Shown in pieces: positions 7,363 to 16,376 of a stretch of DNA of 64,000 nt. Numbering within the stretch: position 1 is the first letter of the stretch; each line of letters starts with the position of its first letter. The notes under the pieces are model-generated. The model had not been told where the DNA came from. It saw nothing but the letters and a program-made list of their open reading frames with translations, and searched no databases. A program made the position numbers and the translations under genes. This stretch comes from Treponema putidum. GTDB lineage: Bacteria; Spirochaetota; Spirochaetia; Treponematales; Treponemataceae. The DNA lies in contig NZ_CP009228.1 of assembly GCF_000755145.1 (NCBI RefSeq), positions 1,237,827 to 1,301,826 of the forward strand, read 5' to 3'.

Positions 7363-8754
7363 ATGATGAGATCACTATTTTCCGGCGTCAGCGGAATGCA
7401 AAATCACCAAACAAGAATGGATGTTATCGGAAATAACGTAGCCAATGTAAATACAACAGGTTTTAAGAGGGGAAGAGTAAACTTTCAAGACTTAATTTCA
7501 CAGCAGCTAAGCGGGGCTTCCCGTCCTACCGAGGAGCTTGGCGGTGTAAACCCCAAAGAAGTCGGTTTGGGTATGATGGTCGCAAGCATTGACACAATTT
7601 TTACTCAGGGAGCCTTGCAGACAACAGGCGTCAATACCGATCTTGCAATACAGGGAAACGGCTTTTTCATTCTTAAAGACGGAGAAAAAACTTTTTACAC
7701 AAGGGCCGGTGCCTTCGGTCTTGATAGAGACGGAACCTTGGTAAATCCCGCAAACGGAATGAGGGTACAGGGCTGGATGGCTGAAGAAGCTGATGGGCTT
7801 AGGCTTATTAACACTTCAGGACAAACTGAAGATTTAACTATTCCGATAGGCCAAAAAATAGATGCAAAGGCAACAACGAGCGTAGACTATGCTTGTAACC
7901 TTGACAAGAGATTGCCTGAATTACCCGAAAATGCAAATAGAGCCCAGATTTTGGAATCTACTTGGTCTACAGAATTTAAGGTTTATGACAGCTTCGGAGA
8001 AGCTCACGAACTTCAAATCGATTTTGCCAGAGTCCCCGGAGAAGTTAATGCTTGGAGGGCTACGGTAAATGTCGATCCTACAAATGCTGAAGCAGCAGCA
8101 ACAAGGTCGGGAATTGGAACAACAGACGGCGTTGAAAACAGCTTTATAGTACGCTTTGATAATAACGGTCATCTTGCTTCTGTTACAGATACGGCAGGAA
8201 ATGTGAGTGCCCGCGCAGGTAAAGTTTCCGTCCAAGTTTCTTTTAATGTTTTAGGTGCAAACCCCGGAGAAGGCGGAGCTGCGACCAGACAGACCTTGGA
8301 TGTAAATTTAGGAGAAATAGGTACATCAAAAAATACCATTACACAGTTTTCAGATAAGAGTACTACAAAGGCTTATCAACAGGACGGTTACGGAATGGGC
8401 TATCTTGAAAACTTTAGAATCGACCAAAGCGGCATTATAACCGGTGTTTATTCAAATGGTGTAAGGCAGGAGTTGGGTCAAATAGCTATGGCCGGTTTTG
8501 CCAATCAAGGCGGTCTTGAAAAGGCAGGTCAAAACACATATGTTCAATCCAATAACTCCGGTGTTGCAAATATTTCTACATCCGGTACGGTTGGAAAAGG
8601 CTCTTTGATAGGCGGTACTCTCGAAATGAGTAACGTAGATTTAACCGACCAATTTGTAGACATGATCGTAACTCAAAAAGGCTTTCAGGCAGGAGCTAAA
8701 ACAATACAAACTTCGGATACAATGCTTGAAACAGTCTTGAACTTGAAACGATAG
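7363..8754 (+). CDS. flgE: FlgE, flagellar hook protein with lysinoalanine crosslink residues
   Basis: 463 residues starting [16 protein letters not shown] with the flagellar rod/hook N-terminal helix ([13 protein letters not shown]) and ending with the matching C-terminal helix ([33 protein letters not shown]). Counting from the first Met, Lys165 (PIGQK) and Cys178 (DYAC) fall exactly on the residues that crosslink neighbouring T. denticola hook subunits into lysinoalanine, and Cys178 is the only cysteine. This supports the ATG at 7363 over the one at 7366. TAGGAGG is a good ribosome site. Confidence 0.97.
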   Translation: MMRSLFSGVSGMQNHQTRMDVIGNNVANVNTTGFKRGRVNFQDLISQQLSGASRPTEELGGVNPKEVGLGMMVASIDTIFTQGALQTTGVNTDLAIQGNGFFILKDGEKTFYTRAGAFGLDRDGTLVNPANGMRVQGWMAEEADGLRLINTSGQTEDLTIPIGQKIDAKATTSVDYACNLDKRLPELPENANRAQILESTWSTEFKVYDSFGEAHELQIDFARVPGEVNAWRATVNVDPTNAEAAATRSGIGTTDGVENSFIVRFDNNGHLASVTDTAGNVSARAGKVSVQVSFNVLGANPGEGGAATRQTLDVNLGEIGTSKNTITQFSDKSTTKAYQQDGYGMGYLENFRIDQSGIITGVYSNGVRQELGQIAMAGFANQGGLEKAGQNTYVQSNNSGVANISTSGTVGKGSLIGGTLEMSNVDLTDQFVDMIVTQKGFQAGAKTIQTSDTMLETVLNLKR

Positions 8755-8765
8755 TATGGTATAAT
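8737..8765 (+). promoter_or_regulatory. Internal promoter at the 3' end of flgE
   Basis: TTGAAC at 8737-8742, a 17-bp spacer, and an extended -10, TGGTATAAT, with TATAAT at 8760-8765. It would start RNA only about 8 nt before the flbD start codon, giving flbD-motAB-fli genes a supply separate from the fliK promoter. Prediction from boxes only. Confidence 0.5.
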
Positions 8766-8779
8766 ATAGGGTATTATTT

Positions 8780-8977
8780 ATGATACAGGTAACGCGGCTA
8801 AACGGAACAAAGTATTGGATTAATCCTCACCAAATTGAAACGATAGAGTGCAATCCCGATGTTACTTTGCAAATGCTTTCAGGAAAATATTATGTAATTA
8901 AGGAAACGCCTGAAGAAATTTTGGACTCTATAGTCGCTTACCGCCGTAAAATCGGCATATTTAAAAATGAGTTGTAG
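8780..8977 (+). CDS. flbD: FlbD-family flagellar protein
   Basis: 65 residues, MIQVTRLNGTKYWINPHQIETIECNPDVTLQMLSGKYYVIKETPEEILDSIVAYRR, the small FlbD/SwrD family that sits between flgE and motA in spirochetes and Gram-positives. In Bacillus the homologue SwrD raises flagellar torque through the stator; a similar role here is inferred. It has almost no separate ribosome site and may be translated from a very short leader from the promoter at 8737-8765. Confidence 0.92.
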   Translation: MIQVTRLNGTKYWINPHQIETIECNPDVTLQMLSGKYYVIKETPEEILDSIVAYRRKIGIFKNEL

Positions 8978-8998
8978 TAGAAGCAAAAAGGGGTATAT

Positions 8999-9778
8999 AT
9001 GGATATAGCGTCGTTTATAGGAATATTCGGAGGTATAGCAGTTGTTGCATTCGGTGCAATCCTCGGCGGCTCGGCCGGAGGGCTTATTCACCCGGCTTCA
9101 ATGTTAATTACGATTGGCGGCTCCTACATGTGTCTTTTTTTAACCTATCCTTTATCCTATACGATAGGAATTTTCAAAGTTGTTGCAAGAGTTTTTAAGG
9201 TAACCGATTACGGCGAAAAAGCTCTGGTTCAGCGTTTTGTAGCCCTATCCGAAAAAAGCCGCCGTGCAGGTCTTCTTGCCTTGGAAGAAGAAATTGAAGA
9301 CTTTGAAGATCCATTTATGCGCTCCGGTTTACGAAATGTAGTTGACGGTATTGATGGAGAGGCTATCCGTTCTCTTATGGAAAACGAACTTAATCAAATG
9401 GAAGAGCGCCATAACACATGGATATCCTTAGTAAACGCTTGGGCAACCCTCGCTCCCGGTTTCGGTATGTTGGGAACGGTTATCGGTCTTATCGGTATGT
9501 TGTTAAACTTGGATGATAAAAGTGCTCTCGGTCCTAACATGGCTACGGCTCTTGTTACAACCTTTTACGGTTCTCTTATGCAGAACTGGCTTTTGGTTCC
9601 TATAGCAACAAAGCTTATGTACCAAAACAATATGGAAGTTAAGTCCAAAGAAATGATTATAGAAGGTGTACTTGGAATTCAAGCCGGAGATAACCCTCGA
9701 ATCTTGGCTCAAAGACTGATTACATATTTGACGCCTTCCGATAGAAAAGCAATTGAAGCGGAAGTATTAAAGGATTAA
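8999..9778 (+). CDS. motA: MotA, flagellar stator proton-channel subunit
   Basis: 259 residues with four membrane segments: two near the N-terminus (about 4-25, 32-52) and two near 155-205, separated by a large cytoplasmic loop (about 60-150) rich in charge that contacts FliG. The third segment contains [21 protein letters not shown] with the conserved prolines. GGGGTATAT precedes the ATG. The stop is one base from the motB start, so the two are tightly coupled. Confidence 0.96.
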   Translation: MDIASFIGIFGGIAVVAFGAILGGSAGGLIHPASMLITIGGSYMCLFLTYPLSYTIGIFKVVARVFKVTDYGEKALVQRFVALSEKSRRAGLLALEEEIEDFEDPFMRSGLRNVVDGIDGEAIRSLMENELNQMEERHNTWISLVNAWATLAPGFGMLGTVIGLIGMLLNLDDKSALGPNMATALVTTFYGSLMQNWLLVPIATKLMYQNNMEVKSKEMIIEGVLGIQAGDNPRILAQRLITYLTPSDRKAIEAEVLKD

Positions 9779-9779
9779 A

Positions 9780-10499
9780 ATGGCAAGAAAAAAGAAACAC
9801 GGTGCAAGTGCCGCAGGAAGCGGATGGCTTACCACTTATGCAGATATGGTTACTCTAATGCTTTGCTTTTTCGTAATGCTTTTTGAGCCGTCTGAGGTAG
9901 ATGTAACTCAGCTCTTGGCTCTTTCTGCGTCAATAAGCGGTGATCCGACGGGAGGCGGCCATTCGGTTTCTGCGGGCAGACTTTCCGACCTTGGAAACAC
10001 CATAAGCTCGATGCCTTCAATGGAAAAAGGAAAGATGCTGGCAAGTGCATTAAGAAAGGCCGTTTCACTTTTTGCTCCCGAAATTAAAACAAATAAAATT
10101 GCCGTTACAAGCGATGAGAGGGGGATAGTAATCAGCCTGGCATCGGACGTGTTTTTTTATCCGGGCAGTGCAGACCTTAATATTGCCGAATCCAGAGATA
10201 CCCTTTTAAATCTTGCTCAGTTTTTATCTTCTCAAGATTTGGCTTCCTATAGGTTTAGGGTCGAAGGCCATACCGATTCGGGTGTAACGGATCCTAATGT
10301 ATGGAAAAGTAATTGGGAGCTTTCGTCTGCAAGGGCAATAAATATTTTGCACAGCCTTACTGACTTTGGAGCCCAAGAATCCCGATTTTCCGTAGCAGGA
10401 TATGCAGACACCCGGCCCATATTTTCAAATGATACGGCAGAGGGCAGGGCTTATAATAGGCGGGTTGATATAATTATTCTTGATGATGCACATTTTTAG
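9780..10499 (+). CDS. motB: MotB, flagellar stator peptidoglycan-anchored subunit
   Basis: 239 residues. A basic start (MARKKKH) leads to one membrane helix with the proton-carrying Asp22 in [19 protein letters not shown] linker is followed by an OmpA-type peptidoglycan-binding domain (about 110-235; [35 protein letters not shown]). Together with MotA it forms the torque-generating stator anchored in the wall. Confidence 0.96.
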   Translation: MARKKKHGASAAGSGWLTTYADMVTLMLCFFVMLFEPSEVDVTQLLALSASISGDPTGGGHSVSAGRLSDLGNTISSMPSMEKGKMLASALRKAVSLFAPEIKTNKIAVTSDERGIVISLASDVFFYPGSADLNIAESRDTLLNLAQFLSSQDLASYRFRVEGHTDSGVTDPNVWKSNWELSSARAINILHSLTDFGAQESRFSVAGYADTRPIFSNDTAEGRAYNRRVDIIILDDAHF

Positions 10500-10541
10500 T
10501 AAAAATAAAATTGTGCCGATTATAATAATAAGGAGAAAATT

Positions 10542-11087
10542 ATGGCTGATAATGACTTAATGGATGACGATGATATACAGGAAAATATGACTTCATCAGT
10601 AGATACCAAAAAAAGAGGCGCAGGTCTTATACCCATGCTTATAAAATGGGTTGCAATTGTATTGGTTGCTATAATATTCGTTGTTACCGTCGTAGTTATT
10701 ACAATGAATATAAGAGATAGAAGCGGTTCTTCCCATTCTAGTTCGCCGGTTTCTGAAGAATACAGGGAAACAAGGGATGTGCTTCAGTGGTATCAGGCAA
10801 TCGGCATTTTAAAAATATATACGGCTGATAGAATTCCTGCGACCTTGATAGTTGACGTAGCCTTAGGTTATACTAACAATGATAAATCTACACCGCAGGA
10901 GCTTTCTGCAAGAAAGGTAGAAATAATCGACTTTTTGCGCTCTTATTTTAAAAGCAAAACTACTGCGGAATTAAGACAGGAAGAAAAAATAAAGATTGAA
11001 ATAAAGCACGAAATAAACGATAATGTACTTACAAAAAACAAAATAAAGGATGTTAAATTCACGCAATACGATATTGTTGAACAATAA
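10542..11087 (+). CDS. fliL: FliL, flagellar stator-associated protein
   Basis: 181 residues: an acidic N-terminal tail, one membrane helix (about 29-50, MLIKWVAIVLVAIIFVVTVVVI), and a periplasmic FliL domain ending in the typical GYTNNDKSTPQELSARKVEIIDFLRSYFKSKTTAEL. FliL forms rings around the stator and supports high torque. AAGGAGAAAATT is a good ribosome site. The 42-bp gap from motB is the largest in this part of the operon. Confidence 0.93.
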   Translation: MADNDLMDDDDIQENMTSSVDTKKRGAGLIPMLIKWVAIVLVAIIFVVTVVVITMNIRDRSGSSHSSSPVSEEYRETRDVLQWYQAIGILKIYTADRIPATLIVDVALGYTNNDKSTPQELSARKVEIIDFLRSYFKSKTTAELRQEEKIKIEIKHEINDNVLTKNKIKDVKFTQYDIVEQ

Positions 11088-11101
11088 AGGATAGGAGAGC
11101 C

Positions 11102-12136
11102 ATGACAGAAGTTCTTTCGCAGGATGAAATAGATCAGCTTCTCACCGCAATAAGCTCAGGAGATACGGAGACAGAGGACTTTCGAGCCGTCAATGACACC
11201 CGTAAAATAAAAATTTATGACTTCAAGCGTCCCGATAAATTCTCTAAAGAGCAGATGAGGACGGTACAGATGATGCATGAAACCTTTGCACGTCTTACAA
11301 CCACCTCTCTTTCCGCTCAGCTGCGAAGCATGGCTCATGTTCACGTGGCAACCGTAGAACAGCTTACGTATGAAGAATTTATAAGATCAATACCTACGCC
11401 GACGACTTTGGCGATTATAAACATGGATCCCCTAAGGGCAAGTGCCCTTTTGGAGATAGACCCCTCGGTTACCTTTTCAATTATCGACCGCTTATTCGGC
11501 GGTAAGGGACAGGGTTCAAAGGTTCAGAGGGAATTGACCGAAATTGAGAGTTCGGTTATGGAAGGCGTTATAGTACGTATTCTTGCAAATATGAGGGAGG
11601 CGTGGACAACTGTAGTCGATTTACGTCCCCGTTTAGGAAACATAGATACTAATCCTCAGTTTGTTCAGATTGTAACTCCGTCGGAAATGGTTCTTTTGGT
11701 AACCTTGGAAACTAAGGTCGGAGAAGAAGAAGGAATGATGAATATCTGTTTGCCTTACATAACTCTTGAACCGATTATATCAAAACTATCGACACAATTT
11801 TGGTTTTCTTCGGTTAGAAGGGCATCGACGGGACAATATGCGGCTGCAATTAAAGATAAACTTTCTTCGGTTGAAGTAGATATGATTGCCGAGGTAGGGT
11901 CTTTGGATGTTTCCATCAAAGACGTTCTTAACTTGAGAGCTGGAGATGTTGTCCGTTTACCCAATGTCAGGGTAGGAGATCCCTTTAAGTTGACTGTAGG
12001 CAGCAGACCTAAATTTTCCTGTCAGCCCGGTGTGAAAGGGAAAAAGTTAGCAGTTCAGATTTTGGAAAAAATAGAAGATATTAGCGGTGATGAATTCGAA
12101 GAATTAACATCGGAAGGAGATGAGTTGTATGAGTGA
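11102..12136 (+). CDS. fliM: FliM, flagellar motor switch protein
   Basis: 344 residues. The N-terminal LSQDEIDQLL (5-14) is the CheY-P binding motif. The middle domain (about 45-235) contains the GGKGQGSK loop that contacts FliG, and the C-terminal SpoA domain (about 255-325) packs with FliN/FliY in the C-ring. AGGAGAG precedes the ATG. Its last 8 bases overlap the fliY start (ATGAGTGA). Confidence 0.97.
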   Translation: MTEVLSQDEIDQLLTAISSGDTETEDFRAVNDTRKIKIYDFKRPDKFSKEQMRTVQMMHETFARLTTTSLSAQLRSMAHVHVATVEQLTYEEFIRSIPTPTTLAIINMDPLRASALLEIDPSVTFSIIDRLFGGKGQGSKVQRELTEIESSVMEGVIVRILANMREAWTTVVDLRPRLGNIDTNPQFVQIVTPSEMVLLVTLETKVGEEEGMMNICLPYITLEPIISKLSTQFWFSSVRRASTGQYAAAIKDKLSSVEVDMIAEVGSLDVSIKDVLNLRAGDVVRLPNVRVGDPFKLTVGSRPKFSCQPGVKGKKLAVQILEKIEDISGDEFEELTSEGDELYE

Positions 12137-13331
12137 TGGTTCAATTTCTCAAGATGAAATAGATGCTTTGTTATCCGGAGTAGGCGGAGGCGGAATTACA
12201 CCGGCTCCTGCGGCAGGCTCAGGTGATGATTTGACAAGTTTTAAAAAAACAGCCTTGCTTCAATTTGTAAAAGAAAATGTTCCCGGATTATCTTCTAATT
12301 TGGAGTCAATGACAGGTAAAAATGTCAGTATTTCGGAACCTGTGATTGAATTTTCCGATAGAGAAAACTTCTTAAGAAAAGTATCGGAAATGGTTGTTGC
12401 TACGCTCATTGATTTTTCCGGGGCTATGGCAGGTGATCATGCCTTTATGATGAGTCCTGAGCTGGCAAAAAAGATAGTCAGCTTGGTCAATCATGAAGAT
12501 AGTGTAGAAATAGATGACATGGCTCTTTCGGTTATAAGTGAGACCATAGCACAATATGTGGGAACTGAACTTAGTTATCTTGAGCGGGCAGGGCTTACCG
12601 GTGTTTCATCTGCTCCGGCAGAATCTTTGCATGTTCCTAAGGCTATGATGAGATTACCTCAAAGCAATTTTATAAGCGTAACTTATAATATGCAGCTTGA
12701 TAATTCTTCATACCAGTTATGGGAGATTCTTACTGAAGATGTTGTTGATAAAATAACCTCGACGATTGCAGGTCCCGATCCCTCCCAAGCAACCGGAAGC
12801 AATGCCGGAATGCAAGGCATGTCTGCAATGGGGGGCATGCAAATGAGTACAATGCAAAACGGAATGGCTGGCGGTATGCAGATGGGAACGGTACAAAATA
12901 TGGGAGCCCCTGCACAGCAAACGTTCGGTTCCGGAATGTCCCAAGGATCGCCTCAGCAAGGAGGAAATATGCAGGCTATGAATAATATGGGCATGATGCC
13001 ACAAATGGGAATGGGCACTAATGTTCAGCCTGTTCAATTTCCGCCCCTCCAAGGTTTTGTAAGTCAGGAGGAGCAAGGTAATATCGGTCTTATCATGGAC
13101 GTTTACATGGAGATGACCGTAGAATTAGGACGCACAAAGCGCATGATTAAAGAAATCCTCGGAATGGGAGAAGGTCATATTATTGAGCTTGACAAACTTG
13201 CCGGTGAACCTGTAGATGTGCTTGTAAACCATAAGCCTATAGCAAAGGGCGAGGTTGTAGTTATAGAGGAAAGTTTCGGGGTGCGTATAACCGAAATTTT
13301 ATCTCCGTCAGAGCGTATTTCGGATATATAA
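12129..13331 (+). CDS. fliY: FliY, FliN-type motor switch protein with CheC-like domain
   Basis: 400 residues from the ATG at 12129; AGGAG at 12115-12119 fits this start, and MSDGSISQDEIDALLSG is the usual spirochete N-terminus (the ATG at 12120 lies on top of that site). Order: CheY-binding-like ISQDEIDALL, CheC-like domain (about 35-215), a Met/Gly/Gln-rich linker (about 225-315), and a C-terminal SpoA/FliN domain. In the CheC-like signature, ISETIAQYVG has Ala where the catalytic Asn is expected, so phosphatase activity is doubtful. It overlaps fliM. Confidence 0.92.
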   Translation: MSDGSISQDEIDALLSGVGGGGITPAPAAGSGDDLTSFKKTALLQFVKENVPGLSSNLESMTGKNVSISEPVIEFSDRENFLRKVSEMVVATLIDFSGAMAGDHAFMMSPELAKKIVSLVNHEDSVEIDDMALSVISETIAQYVGTELSYLERAGLTGVSSAPAESLHVPKAMMRLPQSNFISVTYNMQLDNSSYQLWEILTEDVVDKITSTIAGPDPSQATGSNAGMQGMSAMGGMQMSTMQNGMAGGMQMGTVQNMGAPAQQTFGSGMSQGSPQQGGNMQAMNNMGMMPQMGMGTNVQPVQFPPLQGFVSQEEQGNIGLIMDVYMEMTVELGRTKRMIKEILGMGEGHIIELDKLAGEPVDVLVNHKPIAKGEVVVIEESFGVRITEILSPSERISDI

Positions 13332-13356
13332 ATTAAAAATCGGGTGGGGGCTTTTA

Positions 13357-14016
13357 ATGAGCTTTGGGAAAAAGCTGTTTTTTATTCTTTTCTTTTTGTT
13401 TTCAGTCTTGTTATTTGCAGAAACCGGCGGGACTTCTTCGGATGAGGATTCCTTGCCTTCAGAGTCGGGTATTTTATTGGATGCAAAAACAACAGATAAT
13501 ATCGGCGAAACCGGAGATAATTCTACACCCGCAGAAAATGAAACCGGGTTTAATTTAAATGTTGCAGAAAGAACTCAGTCTCCTGTTTTAAATCTTTTAC
13601 GTGTACTTATATCCTTAGTTGTAGTATGTGTTTTAGCCTATGTTGTATTGAAGTTTTTAAAAAAATCTTCACTATCGTTTTCTTCAGATAGTCCTTATCT
13701 AAAAAGCGTTGCTTCAATAAATCTTGCTCAAGGAAAAAGTATCCATGTAGTTACTTTGGGCGAAAAAGCATACATTGTAGGTGTTACGGATTCTTCAATA
13801 AATATGATAGGCGAGGTTGAAGATAAAACCCTTATTGATACTATGAATTTAGATGCCGAAAGGCGAAGCTCTTCGCCTAAACAAGACTTTGCTTCTATGT
13901 TGGCTTCCGTTTTTAAGGGCTCAAAAAACAATAGTGTTGACGTAAATTTTTTTGAGGCGCAAAGAGAAAGATTAAATAAGGCTGCTAAGTCTCAAGTACC
14001 GGAGGAGAAAGAATGA
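13357..14016 (+). CDS. fliO: FliO/FliZ-family flagellar export-gate assembly protein
   Basis: 219 residues. A signal peptide (MSFGKKLFFILFFLFSVLLFA) is followed by an acidic periplasmic stretch, one membrane helix (about 73-95, LLRVLISLVVVCVLAYVVLKFL), and a short cytoplasmic FliO-like domain (LKSVASINLAQGKSIHVVTLGEKAYIVGVTDSSINMIGEV). FliO/FliZ helps assemble FliP in the export gate. Its stop codon overlaps an ATG (ATGA) at 14013, the natural fliP start, which is out of frame here. Confidence 0.85.
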   Translation: MSFGKKLFFILFFLFSVLLFAETGGTSSDEDSLPSESGILLDAKTTDNIGETGDNSTPAENETGFNLNVAERTQSPVLNLLRVLISLVVVCVLAYVVLKFLKKSSLSFSSDSPYLKSVASINLAQGKSIHVVTLGEKAYIVGVTDSSINMIGEVEDKTLIDTMNLDAERRSSSPKQDFASMLASVFKGSKNNSVDVNFFEAQRERLNKAAKSQVPEEKE

Positions 14017-14047
14017 AAAAAAGTTTTTAATTCCAATCTTTTTTATT

Positions 14048-14827
14048 ATGATTCTTTTTATTCCGGTTCAGATTTTTTCTCAAGCGAATTTTCCTGACGG
14101 CACTACGGCAGGAAGAACCGATGCCGATCCTAACAGGCAAGCAGGCCGTATTCCTTTTATCGATTTTTCGATAAGGGAACCTTCGACAAATAAGGATGTT
14201 GCCTTTTCCGTTCAGCTCTTGCTTTTTATTACTCTTATTTCGATAGCTCCCAGTCTTTTGATGCTGATGACGAGCTTTTTGCGCCTGAGCATTGTTTTGG
14301 ATTTTGTCAAAAGAGCCTTGTCTTTACAGCAAGTACCGCCTACTCAGGTTCTCAATGGTATAGCCTTTTTTTTGACCCTTTTTATAATGTGGCCGACCTT
14401 TACCCAAATATACAACAATGCTTATAAGCCTATGAGTGATGGCCAAATCGGAATAGAAGAAGCCTATAGGGAGGCGGAAAAGCCTATGAGGTATTTTATG
14501 TACAAGCAAATGCAAAAAAATCCTGAGCATATCAGAACCTTTATGTCCATGGCAAAACTTCCAAAACCGAATACCCTTGCAGATGTGCCGACCCACATTT
14601 TGATTGCAGCGTTTATTTTACATGAACTTACAATAGCTTTTCAGATAGGAATATTTTTATACTTGCCCTTTATCATAATAGATATGATTGTAGCGAGTAT
14701 ACTTATGTCTATGGGTATGATCATGCTACCCCCTATTCAAATCTCGATGCCGTTTAAGCTCATTCTTTTTGTTATGGTTGACGGCTGGGGTCTCCTTTTC
14801 GGTAAATTATTTGAATCGTTTTTATAA
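14048..14827 (+). CDS. fliP: FliP, flagellar export-gate protein; natural start appears frameshifted
   Basis: 259 residues from the first in-frame ATG. FliP signatures are clear: RLSIVLDFVKRALSLQQVPPTQVLNGIAFFLTLFIMWPTF and AFILHELTIAFQIGIFLYLPFIIIDMIVASILMSMGMIMLPP. Translation from ATG 14013, coupled to fliO by ATGA, stops after five codons. One more A in the A7 run (14016-14022) would give MKKKFLIPIFFIMILFIPV, a proper FliP signal peptide joined to this frame. It may be a sequencing indel, a real mutation, or slippage. No fliQ follows. Confidence 0.93.
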   Translation: MILFIPVQIFSQANFPDGTTAGRTDADPNRQAGRIPFIDFSIREPSTNKDVAFSVQLLLFITLISIAPSLLMLMTSFLRLSIVLDFVKRALSLQQVPPTQVLNGIAFFLTLFIMWPTFTQIYNNAYKPMSDGQIGIEEAYREAEKPMRYFMYKQMQKNPEHIRTFMSMAKLPKPNTLADVPTHILIAAFILHELTIAFQIGIFLYLPFIIIDMIVASILMSMGMIMLPPIQISMPFKLILFVMVDGWGLLFGKLFESFL

Positions 14828-14836
14828 AAAGCTCAT

Positions 14837-14866
14837 TTCGTACAAAACGAATGTCAGGTTAAGGTG
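14837..14866 (-). other. Half attC-like site after fliP
   Basis: AATGTCAGGTTAAGGTG (14850-14866) shares AATGTCAGGTTR with the attC-like hairpin at 16991-17036. A small hairpin, TTCGT-ACAAA-ACGAA, adjoins it at 14837-14851, as the inner stem does in the other copy. The opposite outer arm is missing and is replaced by the fliP 3' end 10 bp away. It looks like the broken edge of a cassette array; the integron link is inference. Confidence 0.4.
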
Positions 14867-14884
14867 TGGGCTTAGATTATATCC

Positions 14885-15304
14885 TTATAATTTCAAAAAT
14901 TCTTCCGGATTTATAGTTTTGACCGGAGAGTTTTTAAATCCATTTTCCCTATCACGAGTAATTATGTAATCAATATTTTCTGCTTCTGCACACTGCATTT
15001 GAAGCCCATCTTCTAAATCATTCCAATCATGATTATTACAAATTGAAACAAAATACTTATTTTCTTCTGGAATTATAGTGAAAAATTTACATAAGTTTAA
15101 AATTAACGCTTTTCTTTCTTCTACTGTCTTATCTTTTCGTAAGATGAAAAATAAATCGACCAATGAATGAGATGAAATATACCCTCTATTTTCTCCTGTA
15201 ATGCAAGAATTAATTATTCTTGAAGTATTTTCAGAATAAGGTTCCCTGTCTTGTACAAGGTCAAGAATTATGTTCGTATAAATGAGAATACGCATATTTT
15301 TCAT
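14885..15304 (-). CDS. PIN-domain (VapC-like) protein with altered catalytic Asp
   Basis: 139 residues of the PIN fold: MRILIYTNIILDL, SSHSLVDLFFILRK, DWNDLEDGLQMQCAEAENIDYIITRDRENG. PIN toxins are metal-dependent RNases. The first acidic residue, normally Asp in a D-T-N motif, is Tyr here (TAT in place of GAT), and the Glu usually found in SLVE is Asp. The protein is therefore probably inactive or weakened. ATG 15304 or 15295 is possible. The start lies within the 3' end of the partner gene, a toxin-antitoxin layout. Confidence 0.8.
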   Translation of the reverse strand: MKNMRILIYTNIILDLVQDREPYSENTSRIINSCITGENRGYISSHSLVDLFFILRKDKTVEERKALILNLCKFFTIIPEENKYFVSICNNHDWNDLEDGLQMQCAEAENIDYIITRDRENGFKNSPVKTINPEEFLKL

Positions 15305-15515
15305 CCAGTGCTTCAGAAAGTTCTTTTGCTGTGTCTATTTCACGTTTTACACTGCCTTTTATACTATCAAAAAAAGACAATCCGCTTTCAATTGATGAAG
15401 CATTAGTCTTTTTTTTATAAAAAATTAATGTATTTATCCTTTTAGAAAGTATTTCTAAGTCCGGTAATTCAAGAGTGTCCAACTGATTAAAATAGGAATA
15501 AGCAATATCAGACAT
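15261..15515 (-). CDS. Antitoxin-like partner of the PIN protein
   Basis: 84 residues, MSDIAYSYFNQLDTLELPDLEILSKRINTLIFYKKKT, with a helical N-terminus seen in small antitoxins paired with PIN proteins in treponemes. Sequence alone does not show a DNA-binding motif; the call rests on size, overlap (44 bp) and order (antitoxin first). GGAGGCTGAT gives a strong ribosome site. Confidence 0.65.
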   Translation of the reverse strand: MSDIAYSYFNQLDTLELPDLEILSKRINTLIFYKKKTNASSIESGLSFFDSIKGSVKREIDTAKELSEALDEKYAYSHLYEHNS

Positions 15516-15567
15516 ATCAGCCTCCTAATCGATTCCATTATATCATGCTTTCAATAAGAAAACACCT

Positions 15568-15604
15568 ATCTAACAAAAATTGAATGCAATCTTAAGTGTT
15601 TGAG
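15568..15604 (-). other. Possible degenerate attC-like site before the PIN pair
   Basis: On the minus strand GTTAGAT (complement of 15568-15574) fits the integron core GTTRRRY, as at 16981-16987, and stands upstream of a gene start. CACCT...AAAATTG and CAATCTT...AGTG form an imperfect hairpin around it. Much weaker than the 16991-17036 site. Confidence 0.25.
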
Positions 15605-15676
15605 TCGTATATATTAAAACCTATACACTTTCTAAATTTGGCTTGGTTTTGTCATTCCATTTTTTATTCGAAAAAC

Positions 15677-15844
15677 TCAGCTATTAATTTGTGCTATGGG
15701 TAGACTGGTTTTAATTTTTGAAAGATACTCAAACTCGAATTTTTGCTCATTTGTTATTGAAGTAATTTTATTATTTGTAAAATACCAATAATAAATGATT
15801 ATCCAAATACCTCCAAATATAATCAGTATTAATTCTTTTTCCAT
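15677..15844 (-). CDS. Small membrane protein
   Basis: 55 residues from the ATG at 15844 (AGGAAG eight bases upstream): MEKELILIIFGGIWIIIYYWYFTNNK, one membrane helix, then a polar tail. The longer open frame to 15937 overlaps the upstream gene and has no ribosome site. Function unknown. It lies 14 bp after the next membrane gene and is likely part of the same unit. Confidence 0.55.
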   Translation of the reverse strand: MEKELILIIFGGIWIIIYYWYFTNNKITSITNEQKFEFEYLSKIKTSLPIAQINS

Positions 15845-15858
15845 AACAAATGGGCTTC

Positions 15859-16350
15859 CTAAAACAAAGTACACACCCACGCTAGTGCGGCACAAATCGG
15901 AATATATATAATGTAATGCATAACATGTGTTTTCCAATTATATCCAAATAAATGCGGACCTACTATGTCCTTAACTTCCGGATAAAAATGAGGAAAGAAA
16001 TTTGAATGACAGAGAAGAACCCAATCGAAAAACACAATGTCGAAAGTTTCCATTCCGTAAAGCATAATTAAAAATCTTATGAAGAACTCAATAAAATTAA
16101 AATTATTATGAATTCCGTCCCATGCTCCAAGTATAAATGCAGCCAAAAGGATAAGAAAAGCAATTGCAATTATAATCCAACCGATTATATGGGCACCGTG
16201 AAATCTTTCTTTTCGGTCAGGAACAGCATCATAAACATCTTTGGGGGCTGAAGAAAAAAACTTCTTGTTTTGAACAAAAGCCACTCCTCCATACAACAAA
16301 AGAAAATAAAACACCATCAGCATAAGAGTTGTTATCATCGTTATTGCCAT
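15859..16350 (-). CDS. Four-helix membrane protein of unknown function
   Basis: 163 residues with hydrophobic segments at about 4-24, 52-75, 84-105 and 142-162, and polar loops containing DVYDAVPDRKERFHGAHIIGW and HSNFFPHFYPEVKDIVGPHLFGYNWKTH. I do not recognise the family with confidence. It lies among minus-strand accessory genes between two attC-like sites, consistent with a cassette cargo gene. Confidence 0.65.
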   Translation of the reverse strand: MAITMITTLMLMVFYFLLLYGGVAFVQNKKFFSSAPKDVYDAVPDRKERFHGAHIIGWIIIAIAFLILLAAFILGAWDGIHNNFNFIEFFIRFLIMLYGMETFDIVFFDWVLLCHSNFFPHFYPEVKDIVGPHLFGYNWKTHVMHYIIYIPICAALAWVCTLF

Positions 16351-16376
16351 TTGTTATACACCTTATTTATAGAAAC

